DNA from: Galbitalea soli
Lineage (GTDB): Bacteria; Actinomycetota; Actinomycetes; Actinomycetales; Microbacteriaceae
Assembly: GCF_010686725.1 (NCBI RefSeq)
Contig: NZ_JAAGWZ010000003.1
Location: 186,001 to 250,000, forward strand
Direction of reading: 5' to 3'
DNA length: 64,000 nucleotides
Shown here: piece after piece, positions 23,648 through 32,588 of the stretch
Layout of the letters: each line of letters starts with the position of its first letter
Position numbering within the stretch: the stretch's first letter is position 1
The notes under the pieces: generated by a model
The model's input: the letters and a program-made list of their open reading frames with translations, nothing else
Databases searched by the model: none
Told to the model about the DNA's origin: nothing
Made by a program: the position numbers and the translations under genes

Positions 23648-25819
23648 ATGCCCAATTTCAAGAAGCCCGCGCCCAAACGCAGCGGCGGACCGTCCTCTTC
23701 TCACCGCGCCACCGGCAGCACGCCCGGGCACCGCGGCTATCGCGCCGACGAGGCCGGTGCCCCCAAGCAGCGCTGGACCGCGGATGACCGCGCCCGCCGC
23801 TCGAACACCGCCACAGGCTCCGACCGCCCGCCGTTCCGGGGCCGCACCGCCGATGGCGGACGCCCGGAGTCGACCGACCGGCGTCCCAACTGGACTCCGC
23901 GCGAGAAGCCGGCCTACCAGCCGCGCGGCGAGCGTCCCGCGTACGGTGACCGCCCGGCGCGCACCGAGCGCCCGAGCTACGGTGACCGCACCGAGCGCCC
24001 CTCGTACAACGACCGCGCTGCGCGCACCGAGCGCCCGAGCTACGGCGACCGCACCGAGCGCCCGAGCTACAACGACCGCCCGGCTCGCACTGAGCGTCCC
24101 GCCTACGGTGACCGCGCCCCGCGCACCGAGCGTCCCGCCTACGGCGACCGCGCGCCGCGCACCGAGCGTCCCGCGTACGGCGACCGCCCGGCTCGTACCG
24201 AGCGTCCGTCCTACGGCGACCGCGCCCCGCGCACCGAGCGCCCGTCCTACGGCGACCGCGCGCCGCGCACCGAGCGTCCCGCGTACGGCGACCGCGCGCC
24301 GCGCACCGAGCGCCCGAGCTACGGCGACCGCACCGAGCGCCCCTCGTACAACGATCGCCCCGCGCGAACCGAGCGCCCGTCGTACAACGACCGTCCCGCT
24401 CGTACCGAGCGCCCGAGCTACAACGACCGCCCGGCTCGCACCGAGCGTCCGTCCTACGGTGACCGCGCGCCGCGCACCGAGCGCCCGTCCTACGGCGACC
24501 GTCCGGCTCGTACTGAGCGCCCGAGCTACAACGACCGCCCGGCGCGCCGCGACAGCGACTTCTTCCCGTCGAAGGAGCAGAAGTCGTTCACTCCGCAGGA
24601 TGACGTCGTGCTCGAGCGCCTCGAGGCCGAAGCGATCACCGCGACCGAGGTAGAGGGCGTCACCTTCGCCGACCTCGGACTCGGCGGCAACATCGTGCGT
24701 CAGCTCACCGAGATGGGCGCGGCCTCGCCGTTCCCGATCCAGGCGGCGACGATCCCCGACGTGCTGGCGGGCAAGAACGTCCTCGGCCGTGGCAAGACCG
24801 GCTCCGGTAAGACCATCGCCTTCGGCGCCCCCCTGGTGGAGCGGCTCATGGAGAACAACGGCGGCAAGAACCGCCAGATGGGTCGTAAGCCGCGGGCGCT
24901 CATCCTCGCGCCGACGCGCGAACTGGCCCTGCAGATCGACCGCACCGTGCAGCCGATCGCCCGCAGCGTCGGCCTCTTCACCACGCAGATCTACGGCGGA
25001 GTGCCGCAGTACCGCCAGGTGAGCGCCCTGCAGCGCGGCGTCGACATCATCGTCGGCACGCCGGGCCGGATCGAAGACCTCATCGAGCAGGGGCGCCTCG
25101 ACCTCAGCGACATCACCATCACGGTGCTCGACGAGGCCGACCACATGTGCGACCTCGGCTTCCTCGAGCCGGTGCAGCGCATCCTCAAGGAGACCGCGCC
25201 CGACGGCCAGCGCCTGCTGTTCTCGGCCACGCTTGACAAGGGTGTCGCCACCCTCGTGAACGAGTTCCTCCCGAACCCCAGCGTGCACGAGGTGGCGGGC
25301 GAGGATCAGGCCTCGTCGACGATCGACCACCGCGTGCTGCTCATCGAGCAGCGCGACAAGCGCGCCATCATCGAGCAGCTCGCGAGCGGCGACGGCAAGA
25401 CCCTCGTCTTCACCCGTACCCGCGCGTTCGCCGAGGAGATGTCGGACTACCTCGAGGATGCCGGGATCCCCGCGACGAGCCTGCACGGCGACCTCAACCA
25501 GGCGCGCCGCACGCGCAACCTCCAGCTGCTCACGAGCGGCCGGGTCAACGTGCTGGTCGCGACGGATGTCGCCGCGCGCGGCATCCACGTCGACGACATC
25601 ACGCTGGTGATTCAGGCGGATGCGCCCGAGGAGTACAAGACCTACCTGCACCGCGCCGGCCGCACCGGCCGCGCCGGCAAGCAGGGCACGGTCGTGACCC
25701 TCACCACCCGCAACCGCCGCCGCAAGATGGACGAACTGCTCGGTCGCGCCGAGATCGAGGCGACCGTCGATCAGGTCGCTCCCGGTGACGCGCTCCTGAG
25801 CGACCTCGCCGCCCTCTAG
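23648..25819 (+). CDS. DEAD-box ATP-dependent RNA helicase with repetitive N-terminal tail
   Basis: 723 residues from the ATG at 23648 (MPNFKKPAPKRSGG; GGAAAG upstream). Residues 1-301 are low complexity and basic, with 18 tandem ERPxYxDR repeats at 95-301. The helicase core follows: Q-motif region near 361, Walker A GKTGSGKT (382-389), PTRELA, DEAD as VLDEADHM, SAT, and the C-terminal HRAGRTGRAG. It should unwind RNA in ribosome assembly or mRNA decay. Most family members carry a basic tail at the C-terminus; here the disordered tail is at the N-terminus. Confidence 0.94.
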   Translation: MPNFKKPAPKRSGGPSSSHRATGSTPGHRGYRADEAGAPKQRWTADDRARRSNTATGSDRPPFRGRTADGGRPESTDRRPNWTPREKPAYQPRGERPAYGDRPARTERPSYGDRTERPSYNDRAARTERPSYGDRTERPSYNDRPARTERPAYGDRAPRTERPAYGDRAPRTERPAYGDRPARTERPSYGDRAPRTERPSYGDRAPRTERPAYGDRAPRTERPSYGDRTERPSYNDRPARTERPSYNDRPARTERPSYNDRPARTERPSYGDRAPRTERPSYGDRPARTERPSYNDRPARRDSDFFPSKEQKSFTPQDDVVLERLEAEAITATEVEGVTFADLGLGGNIVRQLTEMGAASPFPIQAATIPDVLAGKNVLGRGKTGSGKTIAFGAPLVERLMENNGGKNRQMGRKPRALILAPTRELALQIDRTVQPIARSVGLFTTQIYGGVPQYRQVSALQRGVDIIVGTPGRIEDLIEQGRLDLSDITITVLDEADHMCDLGFLEPVQRILKETAPDGQRLLFSATLDKGVATLVNEFLPNPSVHEVAGEDQASSTIDHRVLLIEQRDKRAIIEQLASGDGKTLVFTRTRAFAEEMSDYLEDAGIPATSLHGDLNQARRTRNLQLLTSGRVNVLVATDVAARGIHVDDITLVIQADAPEEYKTYLHRAGRTGRAGKQGTVVTLTTRNRRRKMDELLGRAEIEATVDQVAPGDALLSDLAAL
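23930..24550 (+). repeat. 18 tandem in-frame repeats in the helicase gene
   Basis: Fifteen 36-bp and three 27-bp units encode ERP(A/S)Y(G/N)DR followed by APRT, PART or T. Copies 2, 4 and 12 are the short form. The protein period is kept exactly while synonymous positions vary, which points to selection on the peptide. Confidence 0.9.
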
Positions 25820-25842
25820 CGTCGACACCGCTCACGCGCATC

Positions 25843-25876
25843 GAACGGCGTCCACCCCCAGCGGTGGGCGCCGTTC
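25843..25876 (+). terminator. Terminator-like hairpin after the helicase gene
   Basis: GAACGGCGTCCACC (25843-25856) pairs with GGTGGGCGCCGTTC (25863-25876) with a single G-U pair and a 6-nt loop. It lies 24 bp after the helicase stop codon and has no U-tract. Confidence 0.6.
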
Positions 25877-25990
25877 CGCGTCCCAGCGGGGGAATGTTCC
25901 CGGCCCGTAACGCGTAGTAATCAGGGACGCCCGCGCTATTAAGCTCGTGGACGACACGAACCCGCCCGATTCTCCGCAAAGGAAGAACAC

Positions 25991-26926
25991 ATGTCCCGCG
26001 TCTACAACGACATCACCGAGATCTACGGCAAGACGCCGCTCGTGAAGCTCAACTCGGTCACCGCGGGACTCGGCGCGACCGTCCTCGCCAAGCTCGAGTT
26101 CTACAACCCCTCGGCGAGCGTCAAGGACCGGCTGGGCGTGGCGATCGTCGACGCCGCCGAGAAGTCCGGTGAGCTGCTGCCGGGCGGCACCATCGTCGAG
26201 GGCACGAGCGGCAACACCGGCATCGCGCTCGCGATGGTCGGTGCGGCGCGGGGCTACAAGGTCATCCTCACCATGCCGGAGACGATGAGCAAGGAGCGCA
26301 AGATGCTCCTGAAGGCCTACGGCGCCGAGCTCGTGCTGACCCCCGGCTCCGAGGGCATGAAGGGCGCGGTCTCGAAGGCCGAGGAGATCGTCGCCGCCAC
26401 CCCCGGCGCGATTCTGGCCAAGCAGTTCGCCAACGCGGCGAACCCGGCGATCCACGAGGCGACCACCGGGCCGGAGATCTGGGAGGACACCGACGGCGCC
26501 GTCGACATCTTCGTCGCGGGCATCGGCACGGGCGGCACCATCACCGGCACGGGCCACTACCTCAAGTCGAAGAAGCCCGGGCTGACGGTCGTCGCCGTCG
26601 AGCCCGAGGAATCGCCCATCCTCAACGGCGGTGCGCCCGGACCCCACAAGATCCAGGGCATCGGGGCCAACTTCGTTCCCGAGATCCTCGACCGCGAGGT
26701 CTACGACGAGGTCATCGACGTCAACATCACCCAGTCTGTCTCGATGGCCCGCCGCCTCGCGGCGGAGGAGGGCATCCTCGCGGGCATCTCCTCGGGCGCC
26801 ACGGTGACCGCCGCCCTCGAGCTCGCGGCCCGCCCCGAGAACGCGGGCAAGACCATCGTCGTGATCGTGGCCAGCTACGGTGAGCGCTACCTGTCGACGG
26901 TCCTCTACGAAGACCTGGCGGTCTGA
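25991..26926 (+). CDS. cysK: Cysteine synthase A (O-acetylserine sulfhydrylase)
   Basis: PLP enzyme making cysteine from O-acetylserine and sulfide. The 311-aa protein has the PLP lysine in SASVKDRLG (Lys45), the substrate loop [10 protein letters not shown] (71-80) and a glycine-rich [12 protein letters not shown] phosphate site. GGAAG precedes the ATG. It lies 5 bp upstream of cysE, so the two enzymes of cysteine synthesis are co-expressed and can form the cysteine synthase complex. Confidence 0.96.
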   Translation: MSRVYNDITEIYGKTPLVKLNSVTAGLGATVLAKLEFYNPSASVKDRLGVAIVDAAEKSGELLPGGTIVEGTSGNTGIALAMVGAARGYKVILTMPETMSKERKMLLKAYGAELVLTPGSEGMKGAVSKAEEIVAATPGAILAKQFANAANPAIHEATTGPEIWEDTDGAVDIFVAGIGTGGTITGTGHYLKSKKPGLTVVAVEPEESPILNGGAPGPHKIQGIGANFVPEILDREVYDEVIDVNITQSVSMARRLAAEEGILAGISSGATVTAALELAARPENAGKTIVVIVASYGERYLSTVLYEDLAV

Positions 26927-26931
26927 GCCGG

Positions 26932-27507
26932 ATGACCGTCCTCGGGCGCATGCGCGAAGACGTGCGTGCAGCCCGCCTCCGTGACCCCGCTGCGCGCTCC
27001 TCCGCCGAGATCGTGCTCGCCTATTCCGGCGTGCACGCGGTCTGGGGCTACCGGTGGGCGCACTGGCTGTGGACTCATCGTCTCTACCTGGCGGCGCGCA
27101 TCCACTCGCAGTGGGTGCGGTTCCTGACCGGGGTCGAGATCCACCCCGGGGCCACCATCGGGCGCCGGCTGTTCATCGATCACGGCATGGGCGTGGTCAT
27201 CGGCGAGACCGCGATCGTGGGCGATGACGTGCTCATCTATCACGGCGTCACGCTAGGCGGCCGCAGTACTGTTCCGGGCAAGCGCCACCCCACGATCGGC
27301 GACGACGTGGTGATCGGCGCGGGCGCGACCGTGCTGGGCGACATCACGGTCGGCGATCGCTCCGTGGTGGGGGCACAGGCCGTGGTGGTGGATGATGCAC
27401 CCGCGGATTCGATCGTCACGGGTATCCCTGCCATCGCCCGCCCGCGCCACACCGTCACCGGCATCGTCAGCGAGCCCACCTACATCGACCCCGCGATCTA
27501 CATCTGA
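26932..27507 (+). CDS. cysE: Serine O-acetyltransferase
   Basis: Acetylates serine with acetyl-CoA as the first step of cysteine synthesis. The 191-aa protein has the left-handed beta-helix hexapeptide repeats ([22 protein letters not shown]) and catalytic His in DHGMG. It is the short form without the long N-terminal extension of the E. coli enzyme. The chain ends in isoleucine (IDPAIYI), the residue that inserts into the CysK active site in the cysteine synthase complex, consistent with its partner next door. Confidence 0.95.
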   Translation: MTVLGRMREDVRAARLRDPAARSSAEIVLAYSGVHAVWGYRWAHWLWTHRLYLAARIHSQWVRFLTGVEIHPGATIGRRLFIDHGMGVVIGETAIVGDDVLIYHGVTLGGRSTVPGKRHPTIGDDVVIGAGATVLGDITVGDRSVVGAQAVVVDDAPADSIVTGIPAIARPRHTVTGIVSEPTYIDPAIYI

Positions 27508-27570
27508 TCGCGTCATAACGCGGGATCGCCTCCTCCTCGTCGCATGATGAGACCAAACGGAGGAGATCCC

Positions 27571-27990
27571 ATGGCGAGCCAGCCCACCCGCGACCCGGTC
27601 ACCGGTCGCTTCGAGCACCATCCCGTCGTCATCAGCCAGCGGGCCAACCGCGCGGCCGACATCCAGCTGCGGGTCGCCGACGCGATCACCGCCTTCGCCG
27701 GATCGATGAAGTTCGTCTATGTGCACATCGTGCTGTTCGCGCTGTGGATGCTCTTCTTCGAGAAGTCGCCGTGGCCGACCCTCACGCTCGTGGTCTCGCT
27801 GGAGGCGATCTTCCTCTCCACCTTCGTCATGATCGGGCAGAACCGGCAGGCGACCTTCCAGCAGGCGAAGGCCGACCACGACTACCTCACCTCCGAGCGG
27901 GAGCTCGAGGAGAACACCAAGCTCACCCGCGAGATCCACCGCCTGACGGCGGAGCTGCACAAGCGGGTGCTCAACGACCCGGGGCAGTGA
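27571..27990 (+). CDS. DUF1003 membrane protein
   Basis: 139 residues starting MASQPTRDPVTG behind GGAGGAG. Two membrane helices (about residues 45-65 and 70-92) are preceded by RAADIQLRVADAITAFAGS and followed by a charged helix, as expected for DUF1003. The function of the family is not established. It is a single gene following cysE after 63 bp. Confidence 0.85.
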   Translation: MASQPTRDPVTGRFEHHPVVISQRANRAADIQLRVADAITAFAGSMKFVYVHIVLFALWMLFFEKSPWPTLTLVVSLEAIFLSTFVMIGQNRQATFQQAKADHDYLTSERELEENTKLTREIHRLTAELHKRVLNDPGQ

Positions 27991-28032
27991 CCGCGGGCGC
28001 GGGAAGGCGGGCGCGCGGCGGGGCGGACGCGC

Positions 28033-28458
28033 TCAGCGCGCGTCGATCATCCGCTCCAGCGCGGGGATGGCCGCCTCGACGGCGGCGACGTCCTCGGGGC
28101 TGAGGTGCACGAGCAGGCCCGCGATGACCTCGGCGCGGGCGGCTCGCGCGCGGAGGACCGCGGCCCGGCCCTCCGCGGTCGCCGAGATGAGCACCGCGCG
28201 GCCGTCCTGAGGGTCTGACGCCCGCTGGACGAGGCCGCGGGCCTCGAGCTCGGCGACCACCCGGGTGATGCTGGGGGCGGAGACGAGTTCGAGCTGCGCG
28301 AGGTCGGCGAGCCGGAGCGGACCCGACTTCACGACGGTGCTCAGCGAGGAGAGCAGGCCGTGGCTGAGGCCGCCGGTCGCCGACAGGAGGCGCCGGTTGA
28401 GGCGGCCCGCAACGATCCCCAGGCGGGTCGCCGACTCGGATGCGGTGGTCGGGGTCAT
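28033..28458 (-). CDS. MarR-family regulator of the adjacent MFS pump
   Basis: 141 residues with the winged helix (LRLADLAQLELVSAPSITRVVAELEARGLV, then DGRAVLISATAEG). It lies 25 bp downstream of the MFS gene and is co-transcribed with it, the usual arrangement for drug-responsive MarR repressors. The TTAGTT palindrome upstream of the MFS gene is its likely operator. Confidence 0.9.
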   Translation of the reverse strand: MTPTTASESATRLGIVAGRLNRRLLSATGGLSHGLLSSLSTVVKSGPLRLADLAQLELVSAPSITRVVAELEARGLVQRASDPQDGRAVLISATAEGRAAVLRARAARAEVIAGLLVHLSPEDVAAVEAAIPALERMIDAR

Positions 28459-28483
28459 CGCGGGTCTCCTGCCTCCCTGGGCG

Positions 28484-30220
28484 TCACGCCTTGCTCAGCG
28501 CGGCAGCCGGCTGCTCGATCTCGGTGGTGTCGACATGAACATACTTGCCACCGGACGACAGGGAGGCGATCGCCCCGACCACCGACATGATGGCGGCCGC
28601 GACGAAGACGATGATCAGCCCCGAGTGGAAGGGCGCTGCGATCAGGTGCGGGAAGAACTCCTTGCCGGTGAGGGCGCTCGCGTCGGCGGGGTTCAGGGTG
28701 CCGAGCACCTTCGGGCCGAGGAGCGACTGGATCGGGTTGTAGCCGAGGAAGGCGGCGAACAGGCTGCCGACCGGCGGGGTCGCGGCGACGCCGTTCGCGG
28801 TCGCGGCGGCCACCCCGTGAGCGGTGAGCCCCGAGCGGAGCGCGGCCGGCAGGGTCGCCGCGAGGCCACTGATCATGAGCGAGAAGAAGATGCCGATGGA
28901 GAGGGAGTTGCCCGCGTTCTGGAACGTGCCGGACATGCCCGACGCGGCACCGCGCTGGGTGGCGGGAACGCTGTTCATGATCGCCGTGCGGTTGGGGGCG
29001 GCGAACATCCCCGAGCCGATCCCGTTGAGGAAGGTGATGATCGCGAACGCCCAGTACTGGAAGTCGACGGGGATCAGCAGCAGCGCGATGAAGGTGGCGG
29101 CGACGAGGAGGAGCCCGGTGGTCGACAGCAGCCGCGCGCCGAAGCGGTCGGACAGCGTGCCCGAGATAGGCCCGGCCACGAGGAAGCCGATCGTGAGCGG
29201 GAGCAGGTAGATGCCGGCCCAGAGCGGCGTGCTCTCGTAGGAGTAGCCGTGCAGCGGCAGCCAGATTCCCTGCAGCCAGATGATGAGCATGAACTGCAGC
29301 CCACCGCGGCCCACCGAGGCGAGCAGTGCGGCGAGGTTTCCGCCCGCGAAGGCGCGGATGCGGAACAGCCGCATGTTGAACATCGGCTCTGCGACCCGCA
29401 GCTCGAGGAAGACGAAGAACACGAGCAGGATGATCCCCCCGATGATCCCCGCGAGCACCCACGGGTTGCCCCAGCCGGTGTTGCTATCGCCGTAGGGCTG
29501 AATCCCGTAGGTGATCCCCGCGAGCAGGGCCGTGAGGCCCACACCGAACACGATGTTGCCCGGCCAGTCGACCTTGCCGGTGCCTCGCGCGCCCACCTCG
29601 TGCAGCGACTTGTACGACCAGATCGTGCCGAGCACGCCGAAGGGCACGCTCACGAAGAAGACGGCGCGCCAGTCGATCTCGGCGAGCACGCCGCCGATGA
29701 TGAGGCCGAAGAAGGTGCCCGCGATGGCGGCGATCTGATTGATGCCGAGCGCCATTCCGCGGCGATTGGCGGGGAAGGCGTCGGTGAGGATCGCGGTCGA
29801 GTTGGCGAACAGCATCGACCCGCCGACCGCCTGCACCACGCGCCAGCCGATGAGCCAGAGCGCGCCGGCCCCGGAGGTGAAGGGATCGAAGAACAGGGCG
29901 ATCGCCGCGAGCGTGAAGATCACGAAGCCCAGGTTGTAGATCCGCACCCGGCCGTAGATGTCGCCGAGCCGGCCGAAGCTGACCACGAGCACGGCCGTGA
30001 CGAGGATGTAGCCCATGAGCATCCACAGCAGGTAGCTCGTGTTGCCCGGCTCGAGCGGGTTGAGCTTGATGCCCGTGAAGATGGCGGGGAGTGAGATGAG
30101 AACGATCGACCCGTTGATGGTCGCCATCAGGATTCCGAGCGTCGTGTTGCTCAGCGCGACCCACTTGTAGCGGGGGTGGTCTTTGTTGAACCAGCCGGTG
30201 CGGACAGCTTCTTCAGCCAC
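28484..30220 (-). CDS. MFS drug transporter, DHA2/QacA type
   Basis: 578 residues with about 14 membrane segments, motif A as [14 protein letters not shown] and an antiporter motif C-like segment in the fifth helix region. The extracellular loop near residues 460-500 is longer than usual. The family exports cationic or lipophilic drugs with proton antiport. It leads an operon with the downstream marR gene, so inducer probably raises pump and regulator together. Confidence 0.9.
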   Translation of the reverse strand: MAEEAVRTGWFNKDHPRYKWVALSNTTLGILMATINGSIVLISLPAIFTGIKLNPLEPGNTSYLLWMLMGYILVTAVLVVSFGRLGDIYGRVRIYNLGFVIFTLAAIALFFDPFTSGAGALWLIGWRVVQAVGGSMLFANSTAILTDAFPANRRGMALGINQIAAIAGTFFGLIIGGVLAEIDWRAVFFVSVPFGVLGTIWSYKSLHEVGARGTGKVDWPGNIVFGVGLTALLAGITYGIQPYGDSNTGWGNPWVLAGIIGGIILLVFFVFLELRVAEPMFNMRLFRIRAFAGGNLAALLASVGRGGLQFMLIIWLQGIWLPLHGYSYESTPLWAGIYLLPLTIGFLVAGPISGTLSDRFGARLLSTTGLLLVAATFIALLLIPVDFQYWAFAIITFLNGIGSGMFAAPNRTAIMNSVPATQRGAASGMSGTFQNAGNSLSIGIFFSLMISGLAATLPAALRSGLTAHGVAAATANGVAATPPVGSLFAAFLGYNPIQSLLGPKVLGTLNPADASALTGKEFFPHLIAAPFHSGLIIVFVAAAIMSVVGAIASLSSGGKYVHVDTTEIEQPAAALSKA

Positions 30221-30266
30221 GTGGTGCCTCCAGGTGCAAAGGCGTCGCCGTTGATCGCCGAATAAT

Positions 30267-30286
30267 TAGTTGTTGTGTACTAACTA
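30267..30286. promoter_or_regulatory. MarR operator candidate upstream of the first MFS pump
   Basis: TAGTT (30267-30271) and AACTA (30282-30286) form an inverted repeat in an unusually AT-rich patch about 50 bp before the pump start. TTAGT...ACTAA pairs in a shorter register. The size suits a MarR dimer. Confidence 0.5.
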
Positions 30287-30417
30287 TATCACTTGGGGGA
30301 TAGCGACAACGCCTCTCGCCGTCGCCTCTCGGCTGTTTGTGCGGGAGCGACGAGAGATTTACGCGCATCCGAAACCGTGCCTACCGTGGGAACACGACGT
30401 CACTGAAGGAGAGCACC

Positions 30418-32523
30418 ATGGTCGATCTGGCACACCGGGGAGCGGTCGCCGACACCCCGGGACCCGCGACCGATGAGCTCGAGGCGGAGGTCACCGCCGA
30501 CACCGCACCCGTCCAGGCGTCCGTCGACGTGGCGGCGCTCGGCCGGCGCCTGCTGGGATCCTGGGCGGATGTCCGCACGCGGGGCCGCGCGCTCGCGGCC
30601 GATCCCGCACTCCACCCCGTCGCCGGTCTGAGTCTGGACGAGCAGCGCGAGCGGGTGCTCGGGCAACTGCACTACCTCGTCGAGCACGGCCAGGTGAATC
30701 GCGCCTTCCCGGTGGCCCTCGGCGGGCACAACGACCACGGCGGCAACATCGCCGCCTTCGAGGAACTCGTCGCCGCCGACCCCTCGCTGCAGATCAAGTC
30801 CGGCGTGCAGTGGGGGCTGTTCGGCGCCGCCGTGCTGCACCTCGGCACCGAGCGCCACCACCGCGAATTGCTGCCCGACATCATGAGTCTCGCCATCCCC
30901 GGCGCGTTCGCGATGACCGAGATCGGCCACGGCTCCGACGTCGCCTCCTGCGCGACGACCGCCACCTATGACCCGGAGACCGGCGAGTTCGACCTGCACA
31001 CCCCGTTCCGCGGGGCGTGGAAGGAATACCTCGGCAACGCGGGCAAGCACGGACGCGCGGCGACCGTCTTCGCCCAGCTCATCACTGGCGGGGTGAATCA
31101 CGGGGTGCACTGCTTCTACGTGCCGATCCGCGACGAGAACCTCGACTTCCTGCCCGGCATCGGCGGCGAGGATGACGGACTCAAGGGCGGGCTGAATGGC
31201 ATCGACAACGGCCGCCTGCACTTCACGCACGTGCGGGTGCCCCGCGAGAACCTCCTCAACCGTTACGGCGACGTCGCCCCGGACGGCAGCTACAGCTCGC
31301 CGATCGACAGCCCCGGACGCCGGTTCTTCACGATGCTCGGCACGCTCGTGCAGGGCCGTGTCTCGCTCGACGGCGCGGCGGCGGCCGTCTCCGCGATGGG
31401 ACTCGCGATCGCGGTGACCTACGGCAACCAGCGGCGGCAGTTCACCGCGGGGAGCGACGACGAGGTGGTGCTGCTCGACTACCAGAGGCACCAGAGGCGG
31501 ATCATCCCCCGACTGGCCACCGCCTACGCGATGAACTTCGCCCACGACGAGTTCCTGGTGAAGTTCGACGCGGTCTTCAGCGGCGCGGCCGACAGCGACG
31601 AGGATCGCCAGGACCTCGAGACGCTCGCCGCCGCGCTCAAGCCGCTGTCGACCTGGGCGGCGCTCGACATCCTGCAGGAGTGCCGCGAGGCCTGCGGGGG
31701 AGCCGGCTTCATGGCCGAGAACCGTCTCGTCGGGCTCCGCGCCGACCTCGACGTGTACGTGACCTTCGAGGGCGATAACAACGTGCTGCTGCAGCTCGTG
31801 GCCAAGCGACTGCTGAGCGACTTCAGCGCGAAGTTCCGGCACGCGGACGCCGGGGCGCTCGCCCGCTACGTCGCGCGCCAGACGGCGACCCGGGCGTACC
31901 ACGGCACCGGGCTGCGTACGCTCGCCCAGACGGTGCGTGACTTCGGCTCCACCGCCCGATCGGTGCAGACCCTGCGCGACGCGGGGGTGCAGCGCGAACT
32001 GCTCACCGACCGCGTCGAGACCATGATCACCGAGCTCGCCCAGCGGCTCCGGCCCGCGGCGAAGCTGCCGAAGGCCGAGGCGGCGGCGCTGTTCAACTCC
32101 CAGCAGAACAGCCTCATCGAGGCCGCCCGAGCACACGGCGAGCTCCTGCAATGGGAAGCGTTCACGCGCGCGCTCGACACGATCGACGACCCGGGCACGC
32201 ACGCGGTGCTCACCTGGTTGCGCGACATCTTCGCGCTCGGGCTCATCGAGTCGCATCTCGAGTGGTACCTCATCCACAGCCGACTCTCGCCGAGCCGCGC
32301 GCTCGCCGTCGGGGCCTACCTCGAGCGGCTCATCACGCGGGTGCGGCCGCACGCGCAGGATCTCGTGGACGCCTTCGGCTACGACGCGGCGCACCTGCGC
32401 GCGACGATCGCCACCGGCGTCGAGGCCGAGCGGCAGGACGAGGCGCGCGAGTACTACCGCGCGCAGCGCGAAGCCGGTGGGGCCCCGATCGCCGAGAAGT
32501 CGCGGGCGCCGAAGAAGCGCTGA
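30418..32523 (+). CDS. Acyl-CoA oxidase/dehydrogenase family flavoprotein
   Basis: 701 residues, the size of acyl-CoA oxidases rather than the ~380 of dehydrogenases. The FAD-binding segment AFAMTEIGHGSDVASCATTA, the RGAWKEYLGNAGKHG region and a C-terminal YVTFEGDNNVLLQLVAKRLL (the Glu of FEGDN being the catalytic base in this family) are visible. It should form trans-2-enoyl-CoA, with oxygen or an electron-transfer protein as acceptor. ATG 30418 follows GAAGGAGAG. It is a single gene before recQ. Confidence 0.88.
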   Translation: MVDLAHRGAVADTPGPATDELEAEVTADTAPVQASVDVAALGRRLLGSWADVRTRGRALAADPALHPVAGLSLDEQRERVLGQLHYLVEHGQVNRAFPVALGGHNDHGGNIAAFEELVAADPSLQIKSGVQWGLFGAAVLHLGTERHHRELLPDIMSLAIPGAFAMTEIGHGSDVASCATTATYDPETGEFDLHTPFRGAWKEYLGNAGKHGRAATVFAQLITGGVNHGVHCFYVPIRDENLDFLPGIGGEDDGLKGGLNGIDNGRLHFTHVRVPRENLLNRYGDVAPDGSYSSPIDSPGRRFFTMLGTLVQGRVSLDGAAAAVSAMGLAIAVTYGNQRRQFTAGSDDEVVLLDYQRHQRRIIPRLATAYAMNFAHDEFLVKFDAVFSGAADSDEDRQDLETLAAALKPLSTWAALDILQECREACGGAGFMAENRLVGLRADLDVYVTFEGDNNVLLQLVAKRLLSDFSAKFRHADAGALARYVARQTATRAYHGTGLRTLAQTVRDFGSTARSVQTLRDAGVQRELLTDRVETMITELAQRLRPAAKLPKAEAAALFNSQQNSLIEAARAHGELLQWEAFTRALDTIDDPGTHAVLTWLRDIFALGLIESHLEWYLIHSRLSPSRALAVGAYLERLITRVRPHAQDLVDAFGYDAAHLRATIATGVEAERQDEAREYYRAQREAGGAPIAEKSRAPKKR

Positions 32524-32588
32524 CCGCCGGGCGCGGGCTGTGCATCGCTGACGCGCCTGTCGGCGGCGCAGGCTAGGGTTCTTCAGAG

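Noticed and set aside
23930-24550. Regularly spaced repeats considered as a CRISPR array
   Set aside because: Repeats are contiguous, in frame and without unique spacers; they encode a peptide repeat in a helicase.
23513-25828. A 771-codon open frame on the minus strand opposite the DEAD-box helicase
   Set aside because: It mirrors the repeats (ALGARRAV strings) and has no family match; high-GC sequence commonly leaves the antisense frame open. The plus-strand helicase motifs are decisive.
28265-30094. A long plus-strand open frame opposite the first MFS gene
   Set aside because: Composition is Glu/Arg/Asp-rich noise typical of an antisense frame; the minus strand encodes a complete 14-helix transporter.
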